Assembly (NCBI GenBank): GCA_963775085.1
Contig: CAVZHO010000002.1
Coordinates: 744,001 to 808,000, forward strand
Direction: 5' to 3'
Length of the DNA stretch: 64,000 nucleotides
Source of the DNA: JAAFIP01 sp963775085
GTDB lineage: Bacteria; Pseudomonadota; Gammaproteobacteria; Burkholderiales; Burkholderiaceae_C
This document shows positions 1-8,404 of this stretch, piece by piece. The position numbers and the translations under genes are program-made. Below the pieces are notes generated by a model that was not told where the DNA came from, made no database searches, and saw only the letters and a program-made list of their open reading frames with translations. Position 1 is the first letter of the stretch, and every line of letters starts with the position of its first letter.

Positions 1-420
1 CGCCACACTGGTGACCGAGTCGCTGTGCCCGCGCAGGGTGCGCAGGCACTCCCCGGTGGCTGCGTCCCATAGGCGCAGGGTGCTGTCACCCGAGCCCGAG
101 AGCAGGCGCGTGCCATCGCCTGAAAACGCCACACTCCAGACCGAGCCGCTGTGCCCGCGCAGGGTGCGCAGGCACTCCCCGGTGGCCGCGTCCCACAGGC
201 GCAGGGTGTTGTCATTCGAGCCCGAGAGCAGGCGCGTGCCATCCCTTGAAAACGCCACACTGGTGACCCAGTCGCTGTGCCCGCGCAGGGTGCGCAGGCA
301 CTCCCCGGTGGCCGCGTCCCACAGGCGCAGGGCCTTGTCACCCGAACCCGAAAGCAGGCGCGTGCCATCGCCTGAAAACGCCACACTCCAGACCGTGTCA
401 CTGTGCCCGGTGAGCCAGGC
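1..420 (-). repeat. Near-identical 126-bp WD40 repeat units
   Basis: At least three 42-residue units follow each other at exactly 126-bp spacing (CGCCACACT recurs at 1, 127, 253 and 379). Each reads as a WD40 blade with GHS near its start and LRLWDAATGECLRTLRG near its end. The units are almost identical except for a few codons, such as the triplets after GHS and the residues after SGS. More units are expected beyond the left edge. Confidence 0.85.
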
Positions 421-3400
421 GAGTTGGGCGGTGCTGGGAGGTGCGGCGGGCCGGTAAGCTGGCATGGCACCCGGTACCGTTTGCTCTATGCCTGTGCAGG
501 CCACCCACTGGCTGCGGTAGCTTCTGGCGCTGGCCAGGCCGCTGCTGCCTTGCAGGGCCACATGGCGCAGGGCCGTGCCTACCAGGCTGGCATGGGCCCA
601 CTGGCCGCGCAGCAGGCTGCAGTGCTGCAAGGCAGCACCGTCCAGCCGGGCGGAGCCCAGTTGCGCGTCGTCCAGGCGGACTTGGTCAAAGTAGGTATCG
701 CGCAGGTCGGCAGCGGTGAAGTCGCAGGACTGCATGGCCAGCAGGGGCAGGGCGCTGCCACTGTAGGGCGTGCCAAAGCGCCAGCCACGCAACTGCGCCC
801 CGGCCAGGTTAAAGCCGGCCAGCAGCGGGGCGGGAACCTGGGGGCCTGGTGTAGCTGGGCGAGTGCCGCTGTGCGGGGGCTGCGCGGTGTTGCGCTCTTG
901 CGCTAGCAGGGCAAACTTGAGCAGCAGCTCGCTGGCTTGGGGCAGGTAGGTTTTGCGCCATTGGTTAAGCAACTGGCCCAGGTGGTCTGCACCTTTGCCA
1001 CCGCGCACCAGGTCAGCCTGTTGGTTGACCAAAATGTCGGCTAAAAAGCCCAGCGTCTCTGGGCTGGGCAGGGGCATGGCCCAGTCTTGCGCACGGTTGG
1101 CCTGCACGGCGTTGGCCAGGTGCTGGGCTAAAAAGAACTCTTGCAGCGAGCTATGGGCAAAGCGAAAGCCCTCGTTGTGCTGCGCATCGCCGTCTTGGCG
1201 CACCATAAAGCTGGCGGTGCGCAGGTCTTCCTCCAGCTTGTTTTGGTTATAGGCTTGGGGTGCATAGCGCTCGCGCAGGTCGGGCTGGCTGGCGCGCCAT
1301 TGGTGAAACCAGATGTGCAGCGCGTCATAGGGCAGGCTACGCGCGCCTTGGCACCAAAGGTGTGCGGCTAGGGCAGGCATGAGGCGCATTTTGTGCTCAG
1401 GCTCCAGGTGGTGTTTGCCGTCATCACGGTGAAGCCAGTCTTTGGCTACCTGGCTGTACAACGTGGCAGCGTTGATGTGCGTACCCTGCTGGCGCAGCAG
1501 CTCTAAACTGCTGATTTGCTCAGAGATAAGCTTGAGCGTCATGGGGCGCTGGGCCAGCTCGGTGAGGTTATGGGTGTTGGCCAGCAAGTCCATGGCTCGG
1601 TCGATGGGCACGTCGGGTATCACATGCGCCAGGTAGTCTTGTATTTGCGTTGGGGTAAAGGGCAAAAGCTGCAAGGCCTGGTACCAGGCAGCATCGACCT
1701 TGCCCGCTTGTTGGCCGGTAAACAGGCTGCGCTGGTCGGCAAAGGTCTTGAAAAAATTGGTGCGGCATGACAGCAGCAGACGGGTGCCAGCTTTGCCATC
1801 TTTGTCAGCATCGGTGAGGAGTTCAACCAGGCTGCGCACAAACATGCTGTGCTGCGCGTCCACCAAGTGCACCAGGCATTCGTCCAGCCCGTCCAGTATC
1901 AGCAATGCGCCTTGTTGCAAGCTTTTGTGCACCTCTGCATAGCCGGGGGCGGACAACTGGGTGTCAATCTCCCAGCCATGGGCGATCAGGTCGGTAATGA
2001 GTTCTTGCTTGGTGGGCAGGCTCACCGTGCCTGACCGCTCCTTGTTTTTAAACAGGCTAAGTGCGCGCAGGTCAAAATACAGGGGCTCGCGTGCCCAGGC
2101 AGGCGTGGGGGGGTGTGTACGCAGAGTTTGCAGTTCGTGGTACAGCCGTTGGCAAGTGATGGTTTTGCCCATGCCGTACTCACCTAGCAGGGCAAAGACA
2201 GGGGGTGCCTCGGCGTTTTGTAGCCAGTGCAGCAGTGCCTGGTGGGCGTTGAGGTTTTGCGTTTGCGCGGGTGCGGTTTCACGTTGTTGATGTTGTTCAC
2301 CGTGCTGCCGTTCAAAGGTGTTGCTGTGGGCGTAGTTGTCTAACAGCACTTTTAAGCCAGCTAGATCTGGCGTTTTGGCTTGAATTTCGTTGTTTGGCAC
2401 TGTGCCTGCGGGAGGCTTGCTTTGGAGCTGTGTAATGGGGTGTTCTTTGGCTTTTTTGTTGCCGGGCTGAGTGGCAGTGCGGCCGGACTTTTTGCTAGTC
2501 TCGAATGATGTGGGTAGGGATACCAGAAATACGGTGGTGTAGGCGACTTGCGCCGCATGGCGGGCCGCCAGCAACTGGTCTTGGGTTTTCTGCTCCTCGC
2601 CGATGCTGCTTTTGCTGCCATCGCCCCAGTCGCTCACGCCCTTGATGACCAGCCAGTCGATCTTGGTGGTATGGCACGCGGCAACCAGGCCGGTGGCCTC
2701 CATGTCGCCCCCGATGGCTTTGGGGTATTTTGCATAGAGCTTTTTTAGCTCTTCTGGGTTGTCGAGCAGTTTTTCACCGGAAAGCATGAGGCCTTTGTGC
2801 ACTGCAAACTGAGGTGTGGCAATGGCACAGGCGCGCTCTACCCAGTTGCTGGGGGCTAGCACCGCGTCGGCGCGACCCTCTAGAGTGTCGTCTGGGTTAT
2901 GGCGCTGAGGCTCATAGTTTTGCACTTTGTCAGATACCAGCACGTCGCCCAGGGTTTGCTCGCCCTTGCGGCCAAAGGCAATGCCTACGGCCAGGATGGC
3001 GGTGGGGCGGTGGTGGTTAATGGCCTGTGCGGTGCGGGCGATGGCTGCGCCAATGCCCGAGCTGCCCATGCGGCAGCGGTAGGCGATGAGGGGGCGCTGG
3101 CGGGCGCTGCCTAAGTAGGTGTAGAGCAATTGGTCGCGTTCAAAATGCACCGGCTTGCCTAAGGTGGCAAAAACCTCGTGTAATGAAGTGGTTTCATGGT
3201 CGGTGACAGTGAGCAGCAAAATTGGCTCTTGACCAGCAGTGGCTTGGCCCATCCATTCCGGGGGGATGCCCGGGTTGTCTTGTATATTTTTAGCGCCCTC
3301 CAGATCGTTGGTGCGGGCGGTGCTTTGCAGGCCGGCCTGGCCCTCGAACCACAGGCAATGGTCGCTGCTGGCGGTTTTGCGTTGGATATGTAGGTGCACC

Positions 3401-3678
3401 AGGTTTTTTTCAGCCAATGTGCGGCTCGCTATCGCCTGTTGTTGTACGTCGCGCACCTGTTTGGCTAGCTTGCGCAGCGAGGTCTCGGCATTGGCCTGCG
3501 GGGTATGGGTACCAAATAGCACGGCCAGCAAGGGCTGCACCTTGGCGCGGTGCTGGTTATTGGCGTCCAGCGTGCTTACGGCTTGCAGCAGGCGCTGGAA
3601 GTCGGTTTTGGAGAACAGGTCGGCGAGCGGCGTTAACGCTGCCTTGGCCTCGTTGGCGGTGAGGGCTAGCGGCTTCAT
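1..3678 (-). CDS. STAND-type NTPase: phosphorylase-like domain + NACHT + pentapeptide + WD40 (partial)
   Basis: One frame stays open from the ATG at 3678 to the left edge (1226 codons, no stop), so the protein is incomplete at its C terminus. In order: an unassigned N-terminal region (about 1-140); a nucleoside phosphorylase/MTA-SAH nucleosidase-like domain (about 145-380) with GSSGIG near 205, DMEATGL near 325 and KGVSDWGD near 345; a NACHT-type ATPase with Walker A GEYGMGKT at 499-506 and Walker B LLILDGLDE at 592-600; pentapeptide-like repeats (about 920-1020); then WD40 repeats. Signal-sensing STAND ATPases that trigger an effector on ligand binding are known in antiviral defence and self/non-self systems, and phosphorylase-family effectors that cleave ATP are known in phage defence. 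A defence role here is inference. It overlaps the preceding 43-codon gene by ATGA. Confidence 0.85.
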   Translation of the reverse strand, partial: MKPLALTANEAKAALTPLADLFSKTDFQRLLQAVSTLDANNQHRAKVQPLLAVLFGTHTPQANAETSLRKLAKQVRDVQQQAIASRTLAEKNLVHLHIQRKTASSDHCLWFEGQAGLQSTARTNDLEGAKNIQDNPGIPPEWMGQATAGQEPILLLTVTDHETTSLHEVFATLGKPVHFERDQLLYTYLGSARQRPLIAYRCRMGSSGIGAAIARTAQAINHHRPTAILAVGIAFGRKGEQTLGDVLVSDKVQNYEPQRHNPDDTLEGRADAVLAPSNWVERACAIATPQFAVHKGLMLSGEKLLDNPEELKKLYAKYPKAIGGDMEATGLVAACHTTKIDWLVIKGVSDWGDGSKSSIGEEQKTQDQLLAARHAAQVAYTTVFLVSLPTSFETSKKSGRTATQPGNKKAKEHPITQLQSKPPAGTVPNNEIQAKTPDLAGLKVLLDNYAHSNTFERQHGEQHQQRETAPAQTQNLNAHQALLHWLQNAEAPPVFALLGEYGMGKTITCQRLYHELQTLRTHPPTPAWAREPLYFDLRALSLFKNKERSGTVSLPTKQELITDLIAHGWEIDTQLSAPGYAEVHKSLQQGALLILDGLDECLVHLVDAQHSMFVRSLVELLTDADKDGKAGTRLLLSCRTNFFKTFADQRSLFTGQQAGKVDAAWYQALQLLPFTPTQIQDYLAHVIPDVPIDRAMDLLANTHNLTELAQRPMTLKLISEQISSLELLRQQGTHINAATLYSQVAKDWLHRDDGKHHLEPEHKMRLMPALAAHLWCQGARSLPYDALHIWFHQWRASQPDLRERYAPQAYNQNKLEEDLRTASFMVRQDGDAQHNEGFRFAHSSLQEFFLAQHLANAVQANRAQDWAMPLPSPETLGFLADILVNQQADLVRGGKGADHLGQLLNQWRKTYLPQASELLLKFALLAQERNTAQPPHSGTRPATPGPQVPAPLLAGFNLAGAQLRGWRFGTPYSGSALPLLAMQSCDFTAADLRDTYFDQVRLDDAQLGSARLDGAALQHCSLLRGQWAHASLVGTALRHVALQGSSGLASARSYRSQWVACTGIEQTVPGAMPAYRPAAPPSTAQLAWLTGHSDTVWSVAFSGDGTRLLSGSGDKALRLWDAATGECLRTLRGHSDWVTSVAFSRDGTRLLSGSNDNTLRLWDAATGECLRTLRGHSGSVWSVAFSGDGTRLLSGSGDSTLRLWDAATGECLRTLRGHSDSVTSVA

Positions 3679-3806
3679 TTGCGCTGCTTCCACACGATAA
3701 AGATGATTGCCGCGCCTAGTAACAGGATGCCAATGGCCAACAGGTTGGCTAGCGGAATTTCTCCAAAAGCCTTGATGGCTTCCTCGATGGGGACATGGAT
3801 TTTCAT
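3675..3806 (-). CDS. 43-aa single-pass membrane protein coupled to the STAND gene
   Basis: A short frame of 43 codons begins at ATG 3806, about 8 bases after an AAGG element. Its TGA overlaps the ATG of the STAND gene (AAATGA). The protein has an amphipathic N-terminal stretch (about 1-17), one hydrophobic segment (about 18-38, NLLAIGILLLGAAIIFIVW) and a basic tail WKQRK, which predicts an inner-membrane protein with a cytoplasmic C terminus. The overlap implies translational coupling, so it may be a membrane partner or effector of the STAND protein. No family was recognised. It is the first gene of this two-gene unit. Confidence 0.7.
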   Translation of the reverse strand: MKIHVPIEEAIKAFGEIPLANLLAIGILLLGAAIIFIVWKQRK

Positions 3807-3920
3807 ACTACGCGCCTTTATGATTTTGGGAGATTGTAACTGCAATGCGCATTGAATATTTCACAAAAGAACAATAAAGAACGAAATAAAAAGCATTTTC
3901 AGATTGTATTTCCATTGTGG

Positions 3921-3949
3921 TTGTAATAATTCTATGGATTCCATATAAT
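3921..3949 (+). promoter_or_regulatory. mqsRA sigma70 promoter with palindromic operator
   Basis: TTGTAA (3921-3926), a 17-bp spacer, then a perfect TATAAT (3944-3949). A 6-1-6 palindrome TATGGA-T-TCCATA (3933-3945) runs into the -10 box, which is where an autorepressor would act. Only six bases separate the -10 box from the mqsR ATG, so transcription should start at or next to the start codon and the mRNA would be leaderless. Confidence 0.75.
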
Positions 3950-3955
3950 CAACTT

Positions 3956-4261
3956 ATGGAGAAGAATAAACCCCACTACCCGTTGCAGGATGCGCAGGCC
4001 ATAGTGGCGCGGGACGGTGTGCTGGCCTTTACGCAAACTGCCATCATGGGAGCTGCGGTGTTGGGTTTGTCAGGTAAGCAGGCCTGCCAGATGGTGTGTC
4101 AGCTAACCCGCAGCGGGTTTTATAAAAGTATGACGACGTATGCCGATAGCAGGGTGTGGCAAGACGTGTACCACGCGCAGTGCCCGGACGGGCGGGTGGC
4201 CTACGTCAAGCTAACTTTAACGCAGGGCGGTAAAGTGGTGATTCAGTTCAAGGAGCAATGA
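3956..4261 (+). CDS. mqsR: MqsR-type mRNA interferase toxin
   Basis: The 101-residue protein matches the MqsR family (RelE-fold endoribonuclease that cuts at GCU/GCA in E. coli): N-terminal MEKNKPHYPL and the diagnostic block FYKSMTTYADSRVWQDVY. An upstream ATG at 3917 was rejected because it lies before the -35 box; the 3956 start aligns with the known N terminus. Toxin-first order followed by the antitoxin one base after its stop is typical for mqsRA and unlike most type II pairs. The neighbouring putative defence operon is divergent and shares the 150-bp gap. Confidence 0.93.
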   Translation: MEKNKPHYPLQDAQAIVARDGVLAFTQTAIMGAAVLGLSGKQACQMVCQLTRSGFYKSMTTYADSRVWQDVYHAQCPDGRVAYVKLTLTQGGKVVIQFKEQ

Positions 4262-4262
4262 G

Positions 4263-4703
4263 ATGAACAAAGACGACTATGCAGTGGTGCCCGCACAGGT
4301 ATGCGCTGCCTGCGGTGCCAGTGGCACGGTGGCGCGGGGTGTGCGTGACCTGCCGTTTACCTATCGCAACAAGAGCACGGTGATACCCGCTGTGAAAGGC
4401 CTGTATTGTGCGCAATGCAATGAGGGTTTTGCCGATGCAGAGTACCCGCAAGACTGGCAGCGTATGAGCGACGCAATCGATGCCTTTAGCCATCAGGTGG
4501 ACGCTGCAACGGCCAGCGAGTTGCGTGAGATTCGCTTGAAGCTGGGGCTAAGACAGTCGGACGCAGGCAAGCTGTTTGGTGGTGGGGCTACGGCTTTTTC
4601 AGAATACGAACGCGGAAAAACGCAGCCGCATAAGTCGACGGTATTGTTGCTCAAGCTATTGGGCAAGCACCCAGAGCTTTTAGCTGAATTAAAGACCGTG
4701 TAA
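4263..4703 (+). CDS. mqsA: MqsA-type antitoxin/autorepressor
   Basis: The 146-residue protein has the two-domain MqsA plan. An N-terminal zinc-binding part has CAACG (residues 13-17) and CAQC near 45, which binds the toxin. A C-terminal XRE helix-turn-helix (about 75-140) contains LRLKLGLRQSDAGKLFGGG and FSEYERGKTQP. It should neutralise MqsR and repress the operon, probably through the palindrome at 3933-3945; that site differs from the AACCT/AGGTT operator known in E. coli, so the target is inference. The start lies one base after the mqsR stop. Confidence 0.93.
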   Translation: MNKDDYAVVPAQVCAACGASGTVARGVRDLPFTYRNKSTVIPAVKGLYCAQCNEGFADAEYPQDWQRMSDAIDAFSHQVDAATASELREIRLKLGLRQSDAGKLFGGGATAFSEYERGKTQPHKSTVLLLKLLGKHPELLAELKTV

Positions 4704-4747
4704 TGGCTTAAAGCGCAGGCGAATACTCACCCGTTGAAAAGGTAACC

Positions 4748-4806
4748 GCTACATAATTAGTAGCTGCTTACGTCCAGGCGACAAGGACTACTGGCCTATT
4801 TAGCCA
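4748..4806 (+). repeat. Family A repeat, copy 1
   Basis: Near-consensus copy of a 55-60 bp interspersed element: GCTA followed by an AT-rich run, TAGCTGCTTACGTCCAGG, then GACAAGGACTACTGGCC and TATTTAGCCA. It lies in the gap after mqsA. Confidence 0.8.
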
Positions 4807-4838
4807 CCAAAAACCCGCGCCGGGCGGGTTTTGGGTGG
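4804..4838. terminator. Bidirectional terminator between mqsA and the aminotransferase
   Basis: Inverted repeat AAAACCCGC / GCGGGTTTT around a 5-base loop, extended by CCACC / GGTGG. The gene ends converge here, so it can end both transcripts. Confidence 0.75.
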
Positions 4839-4859
4839 TGAAGCGTTAACCGCAGGCGG

Positions 4860-6056
4860 TTACAGCACTTTGGCAATGCTGGCGCACACGTAGTCGATGT
4901 TTTTGCTGTTCAGCGCGGCTACACACATGCGGCCGGTGTCGGTGCCGTAGACGGCAAACTCGCTGCGCAGGCGCACCATTTGGTCTTTGGTCAGGCCGCT
5001 GTAGCTGAACATCCCCACTTGCTGGGTGATGAAGCCCATGTCCTGTTTGACACCAGCGGCCTTGAGTTTTTCTACGAAGGACTGGCGCATGGCTTTGATG
5101 CGCACGCGCATCTCGGCCAGCTCGCCCTCCCACATCGTGCGCAGCTCGGGGGTGTTGAGCACCGTGGCGCAGACGGTCGCGCCGTGGGTGGGCGGGTTGC
5201 TGTAGTTGGTGCGGATGACCATTTTGATCTGGCTCATCACGCGGTCGCATTCCTCTTTGCTGGCGCAGGCGACGCTTAAAGCACCGACGCGCTCGCCGTA
5301 CAGGCTGAAGCTTTTGCTAAAGGATGTAGAGACAAAAAAGTCCAGCCCGGCAGCGACAAACTTGGCAATCACCGCGCCGTCTTCGGCAATGCCAAAGCCA
5401 AAGCCCTGGTAGGCCATGTCAAGGAAGGACACCAGGTCTTTGGCCTTGATGACGGCAATCACCTGGTCCCACTGCGCGGGGGTGAGGTCGTAGCCGGTGG
5501 GGTTGTGGCAGCAGGCGTGCAGCAGGACGATGGTTTTGGGCGCGGCGGCGTTCAAGGCGGCCAGCATGCCGCCGAAGTTAATGCCGCGTTGGGCCGCGTC
5601 GTAGTAGGGGTAGCTCTCCACCGTAAAGCCCGCGCTGGTGAACAGGGCGCGGTGGTTCTCCCAGCTTGGGTCGCTGATGAGCAGCTTGCTGGCGGGATAG
5701 TATTTCTTTAAAAAGTCCGCGCCAATTTTCAGGCCACCGGTTCCACCAATCGACTGCGCCGTGCCGACGCGGCCTTCTTTGACGATGGAAGAGTTGGCAC
5801 CAAACACCAAGCCCTTGACCGCGCTGTCGTACGCAGCCATGCCGTCCATGGGCAGGTAGCCACGGGCTTTGGGATCGGCCGCGATGCGCTTTTCGGCCTC
5901 CTGCACGCACTTGAGCAGGGGCAGCTTGCCGTTGTCGTCGCAGTACACGCCAATGGCGAGGTTGACCTTGCTCGGGTTGCTGTCTAGGTTAAATTGCTCA
6001 ATCAGGCCAAAAATCGGGTCTTTCGGGGCCATTTCTACGGTGCTGAACATGCTCAT
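4860..6056 (-). CDS. Aromatic/aspartate aminotransferase (class I, fold type I)
   Basis: 398-residue PLP enzyme of the AspC/TyrB group. The Schiff-base lysine is in STSFSKSFSLYGERVG (near residue 245), with ACCHNPTGYD upstream (the NPTG motif) and the arginine of GMFSYSGL...RLR near the C terminus for the substrate carboxylate. The start at 6056 (MSMFSTVEMAPKDPI) matches the usual betaproteobacterial N terminus; the longer frame runs into repeat B1. It transaminates aspartate and/or aromatic amino acids with 2-oxoglutarate; the exact preference cannot be read from sequence. Monocistronic, divergent from uvrB. Confidence 0.92.
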   Translation of the reverse strand: MSMFSTVEMAPKDPIFGLIEQFNLDSNPSKVNLAIGVYCDDNGKLPLLKCVQEAEKRIAADPKARGYLPMDGMAAYDSAVKGLVFGANSSIVKEGRVGTAQSIGGTGGLKIGADFLKKYYPASKLLISDPSWENHRALFTSAGFTVESYPYYDAAQRGINFGGMLAALNAAAPKTIVLLHACCHNPTGYDLTPAQWDQVIAVIKAKDLVSFLDMAYQGFGFGIAEDGAVIAKFVAAGLDFFVSTSFSKSFSLYGERVGALSVACASKEECDRVMSQIKMVIRTNYSNPPTHGATVCATVLNTPELRTMWEGELAEMRVRIKAMRQSFVEKLKAAGVKQDMGFITQQVGMFSYSGLTKDQMVRLRSEFAVYGTDTGRMCVAALNSKNIDYVCASIAKVL

Positions 6057-6103
6057 GGTGGATGCTTTCTGGGGTTCCAAGGTGGTTGATTGGGCTGATC
6101 CGT

Positions 6104-6236
6104 AGGTATCGCGAAAAGCGCAAAAATTACACAAAAAGCGCAAAAAAAGAAAAAAAATTTGTGAAAACTAATATTCAAATTTTGTATTTTCTTTTTTAGC
6201 GTTTTTAGCGTAATTTTTGCGCTTTTAGCGTTACCT
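6104..6236. repeat. Family B MITE-like element, copy 1
   Basis: 133-bp AT-rich element with 27-bp inverted ends (6104-6130 and 6210-6236) that match at 25 positions; both outer ends read AGGTA. The ends carry repeated GCGCAAAAA/TTTTTGCGC words. It fills the aminotransferase-uvrB gap and must affect both 5' regions. No transposase is encoded. No clear target duplication was seen. Confidence 0.65.
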
Positions 6237-6310
6237 TCCCCCAGCCTTTCAAAAATGTCGTAATCTACAAAGTTAGCCCAGATTTTAACGGGCAATCGAG
6301 TACTAACCCT

Positions 6311-8404
6311 ATGCAAGACATCGCTGAAGTGATTCCGGAAGTGAAAAAAGGCGAATTCAAGCGCTACCCAGGCTCGCCTTTTGAGCTGTTTCAGCCCTAT
6401 CCGCCCGCTGGCGACCAGCCTACCGCCATCACGCAGCTGGTGCAGGGCCTGCGGGATGGCGAGGTGTTTCAGACCCTGCTGGGCGTGACGGGCTCGGGCA
6501 AAACCTTCACCATGGCCAATGTGATTGCCCAAATGGGCAAGCCCGCGATCGTGTTTGCGCCCAACAAAACGCTGGCCGCGCAGTTGTATAGCGAGTTCCG
6601 CGAGTTTTTCCCCAAAAACGCGGTGGAATATTTTGTCAGCTATTACGACTACTACCAGCCCGAGGCCTATGTGCCGCAGCGCGATTTGTTCATTGAAAAA
6701 GATTCGGCCATCAACGAGCATATTGAGCAGATGCGCCTGTCGTGCACCAAGAGCATTCTGGAGCGGCGCGACGTGGTGATCGTTGCCACCGTCTCGGCCA
6801 TCTACGGCATAGGCGAGCCCGAGAGCTACCACAAGATGATCATGACCCTGCGCACGGGCGACAAGCTGGGCCAGCGCGACGTGATTGCCCAGCTGATTCG
6901 CATGCAGTACCAGCGCAACGATGTGGACTTCAGCCGGGGCGCGTTTCGCGTGCGGGGCGATACGATTGATGTGTTTCCCGCCGAACATTCCGAGCTGGCG
7001 ATTCGTATTGAACTGTTTGACGACGAGATCGAGTCTTTGAGTTTGTTTGACCCCCTCACAGGCCGCATTCGGCAAAAAATCCCGCGCTTTACCGTGTACC
7101 CGTCCAGCCATTACGTCACGCCGCGCGACAAGGTACTGACCGCGATAGAGACTATCAAAATGGAGCTGGTCGACCGGGTGAAAGAGCTGCTGGCCATGGG
7201 CAAGCTGGTAGAGGCCCAGCGCATCGAGCAGCGCACCCGGTTTGACCTGGAAATGCTGACCGAGATAGGCCACTGCAAAGGCATTGAAAACTACACCCGG
7301 CACCTGAGCGGCGCGCCCCCCGGCAGCCCGCCCAGCACGCTCACCGACTACATGCCCAAAGACTCGCTGCTGTTTTTGGACGAGAGCCACCAGATGATGG
7401 GGCAGCTCAGCGCCATGTACAACGGCGACCGCTCGCGCAAAACCACGCTGGTGGAATACGGCTTCAGGCTGCCCAGCGCGCTGGACAACCGGCCGCTCAA
7501 ATTTGAAGAATTTGAAACCAAGATGCGCCAGGCCATCTTTGTCAGCGCCACGCCCGCCGCGTATGAGAACGAGCACGCAGGCCAGGTGGTAGAGCAACTG
7601 GTGCGCCCCACCGGCCTGGTCGACCCCGAGGTCGAGGTGCGCCCCGCCACCAGCCAGGTGGACGATGTGCTGCAAGAGATTCGCATTCGGGTGGGCAAAA
7701 ATGAACGTGTGCTGATTACGACGTTGACCAAACGCATGTCGGAGCAACTGACCGACTACCTGGGCGACAACGGCTGCAAAGTGCGCTACCTGCACAGCGA
7801 CGTAGACACCGTGGAGCGGGTGGAGATTTTGCGTGACCTGCGCCTGGGCACCTTTGATGTGCTGGTGGGCATTAACCTGCTGCGCGAGGGCCTGGACATT
7901 CCCGAGGTGTCGCTAGTCGCCATTCTCGATGCTGACAAGGAAGGCTTTTTGCGAAGCGAGCGCAGCCTGATTCAAACCATCGGCCGCGCCGCCCGCAACC
8001 TGAACGGCCGCGCCATTTTGTACGCCGACAAAATGACCGACAGCATGGCCAAAGCCATTGGTGAGACCGAGCGCAGGCGCGTCAAGCAAACCCAGTTCAA
8101 CCTGGACAACGGCATTACGCCGATGTCCATTGTCAAGAAGGTGCGCGACTTGATCGACGGTGTGTACAGCGAAAAAGCCAGCAAAGCCAACGAGCAGCGC
8201 GACCTGGACCGCGCCCATGTGGAGGACATGAGCGAGAAAGATGTGTCCAAACGCATCAAACTCTTGGAAAAGCAGATGATGGAACATGCCAAAAACCTGG
8301 ACTTTGAGAAGGCCGCCCGGGTGCGTGACCAGCTGGCTCTCCTGCGTGAACAGGCTTTTGGTGCCAGCGGGGGCGACCACATCATTCCTTTGTCGGCGGC
8401 TTGA
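6311..8404 (+). CDS. uvrB: Excinuclease ABC subunit B
   Basis: 697-residue UvrB, full length. Walker A GVTGSGKT at 58-65, the DNA-clamping beta-hairpin YYDYYQPEAYVP (about 108-120), the DESH helicase motif II in LLFLDESHQMMGQ, motif VI QTIGRAARN, and a C-terminal UVR coiled-coil (about 640-680) that contacts UvrC. It verifies DNA damage after loading by UvrA and recruits UvrC in nucleotide excision repair. A single-gene unit whose upstream region is repeat B1. No LexA box was recognised upstream. Confidence 0.98.
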   Translation: MQDIAEVIPEVKKGEFKRYPGSPFELFQPYPPAGDQPTAITQLVQGLRDGEVFQTLLGVTGSGKTFTMANVIAQMGKPAIVFAPNKTLAAQLYSEFREFFPKNAVEYFVSYYDYYQPEAYVPQRDLFIEKDSAINEHIEQMRLSCTKSILERRDVVIVATVSAIYGIGEPESYHKMIMTLRTGDKLGQRDVIAQLIRMQYQRNDVDFSRGAFRVRGDTIDVFPAEHSELAIRIELFDDEIESLSLFDPLTGRIRQKIPRFTVYPSSHYVTPRDKVLTAIETIKMELVDRVKELLAMGKLVEAQRIEQRTRFDLEMLTEIGHCKGIENYTRHLSGAPPGSPPSTLTDYMPKDSLLFLDESHQMMGQLSAMYNGDRSRKTTLVEYGFRLPSALDNRPLKFEEFETKMRQAIFVSATPAAYENEHAGQVVEQLVRPTGLVDPEVEVRPATSQVDDVLQEIRIRVGKNERVLITTLTKRMSEQLTDYLGDNGCKVRYLHSDVDTVERVEILRDLRLGTFDVLVGINLLREGLDIPEVSLVAILDADKEGFLRSERSLIQTIGRAARNLNGRAILYADKMTDSMAKAIGETERRRVKQTQFNLDNGITPMSIVKKVRDLIDGVYSEKASKANEQRDLDRAHVEDMSEKDVSKRIKLLEKQMMEHAKNLDFEKAARVRDQLALLREQAFGASGGDHIIPLSAA

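Noticed and set aside
1..420. Direct repeats resembling a CRISPR-like array
   Set aside because: Spacing of 126 bp without unique spacers, and every unit translates as a WD40 blade.
3917..3955. Upstream ATG (3917) as mqsR start
   Set aside because: It lies ahead of the -35 and -10 boxes, and the extra residues have no counterpart in MqsR proteins.
6053..7795. 580-codon open frame on the minus strand opposite uvrB
   Set aside because: It is antisense to clear UvrB motifs, has low-complexity composition, and its 3' part runs through repeat B; an artefact of GC-rich codon use.
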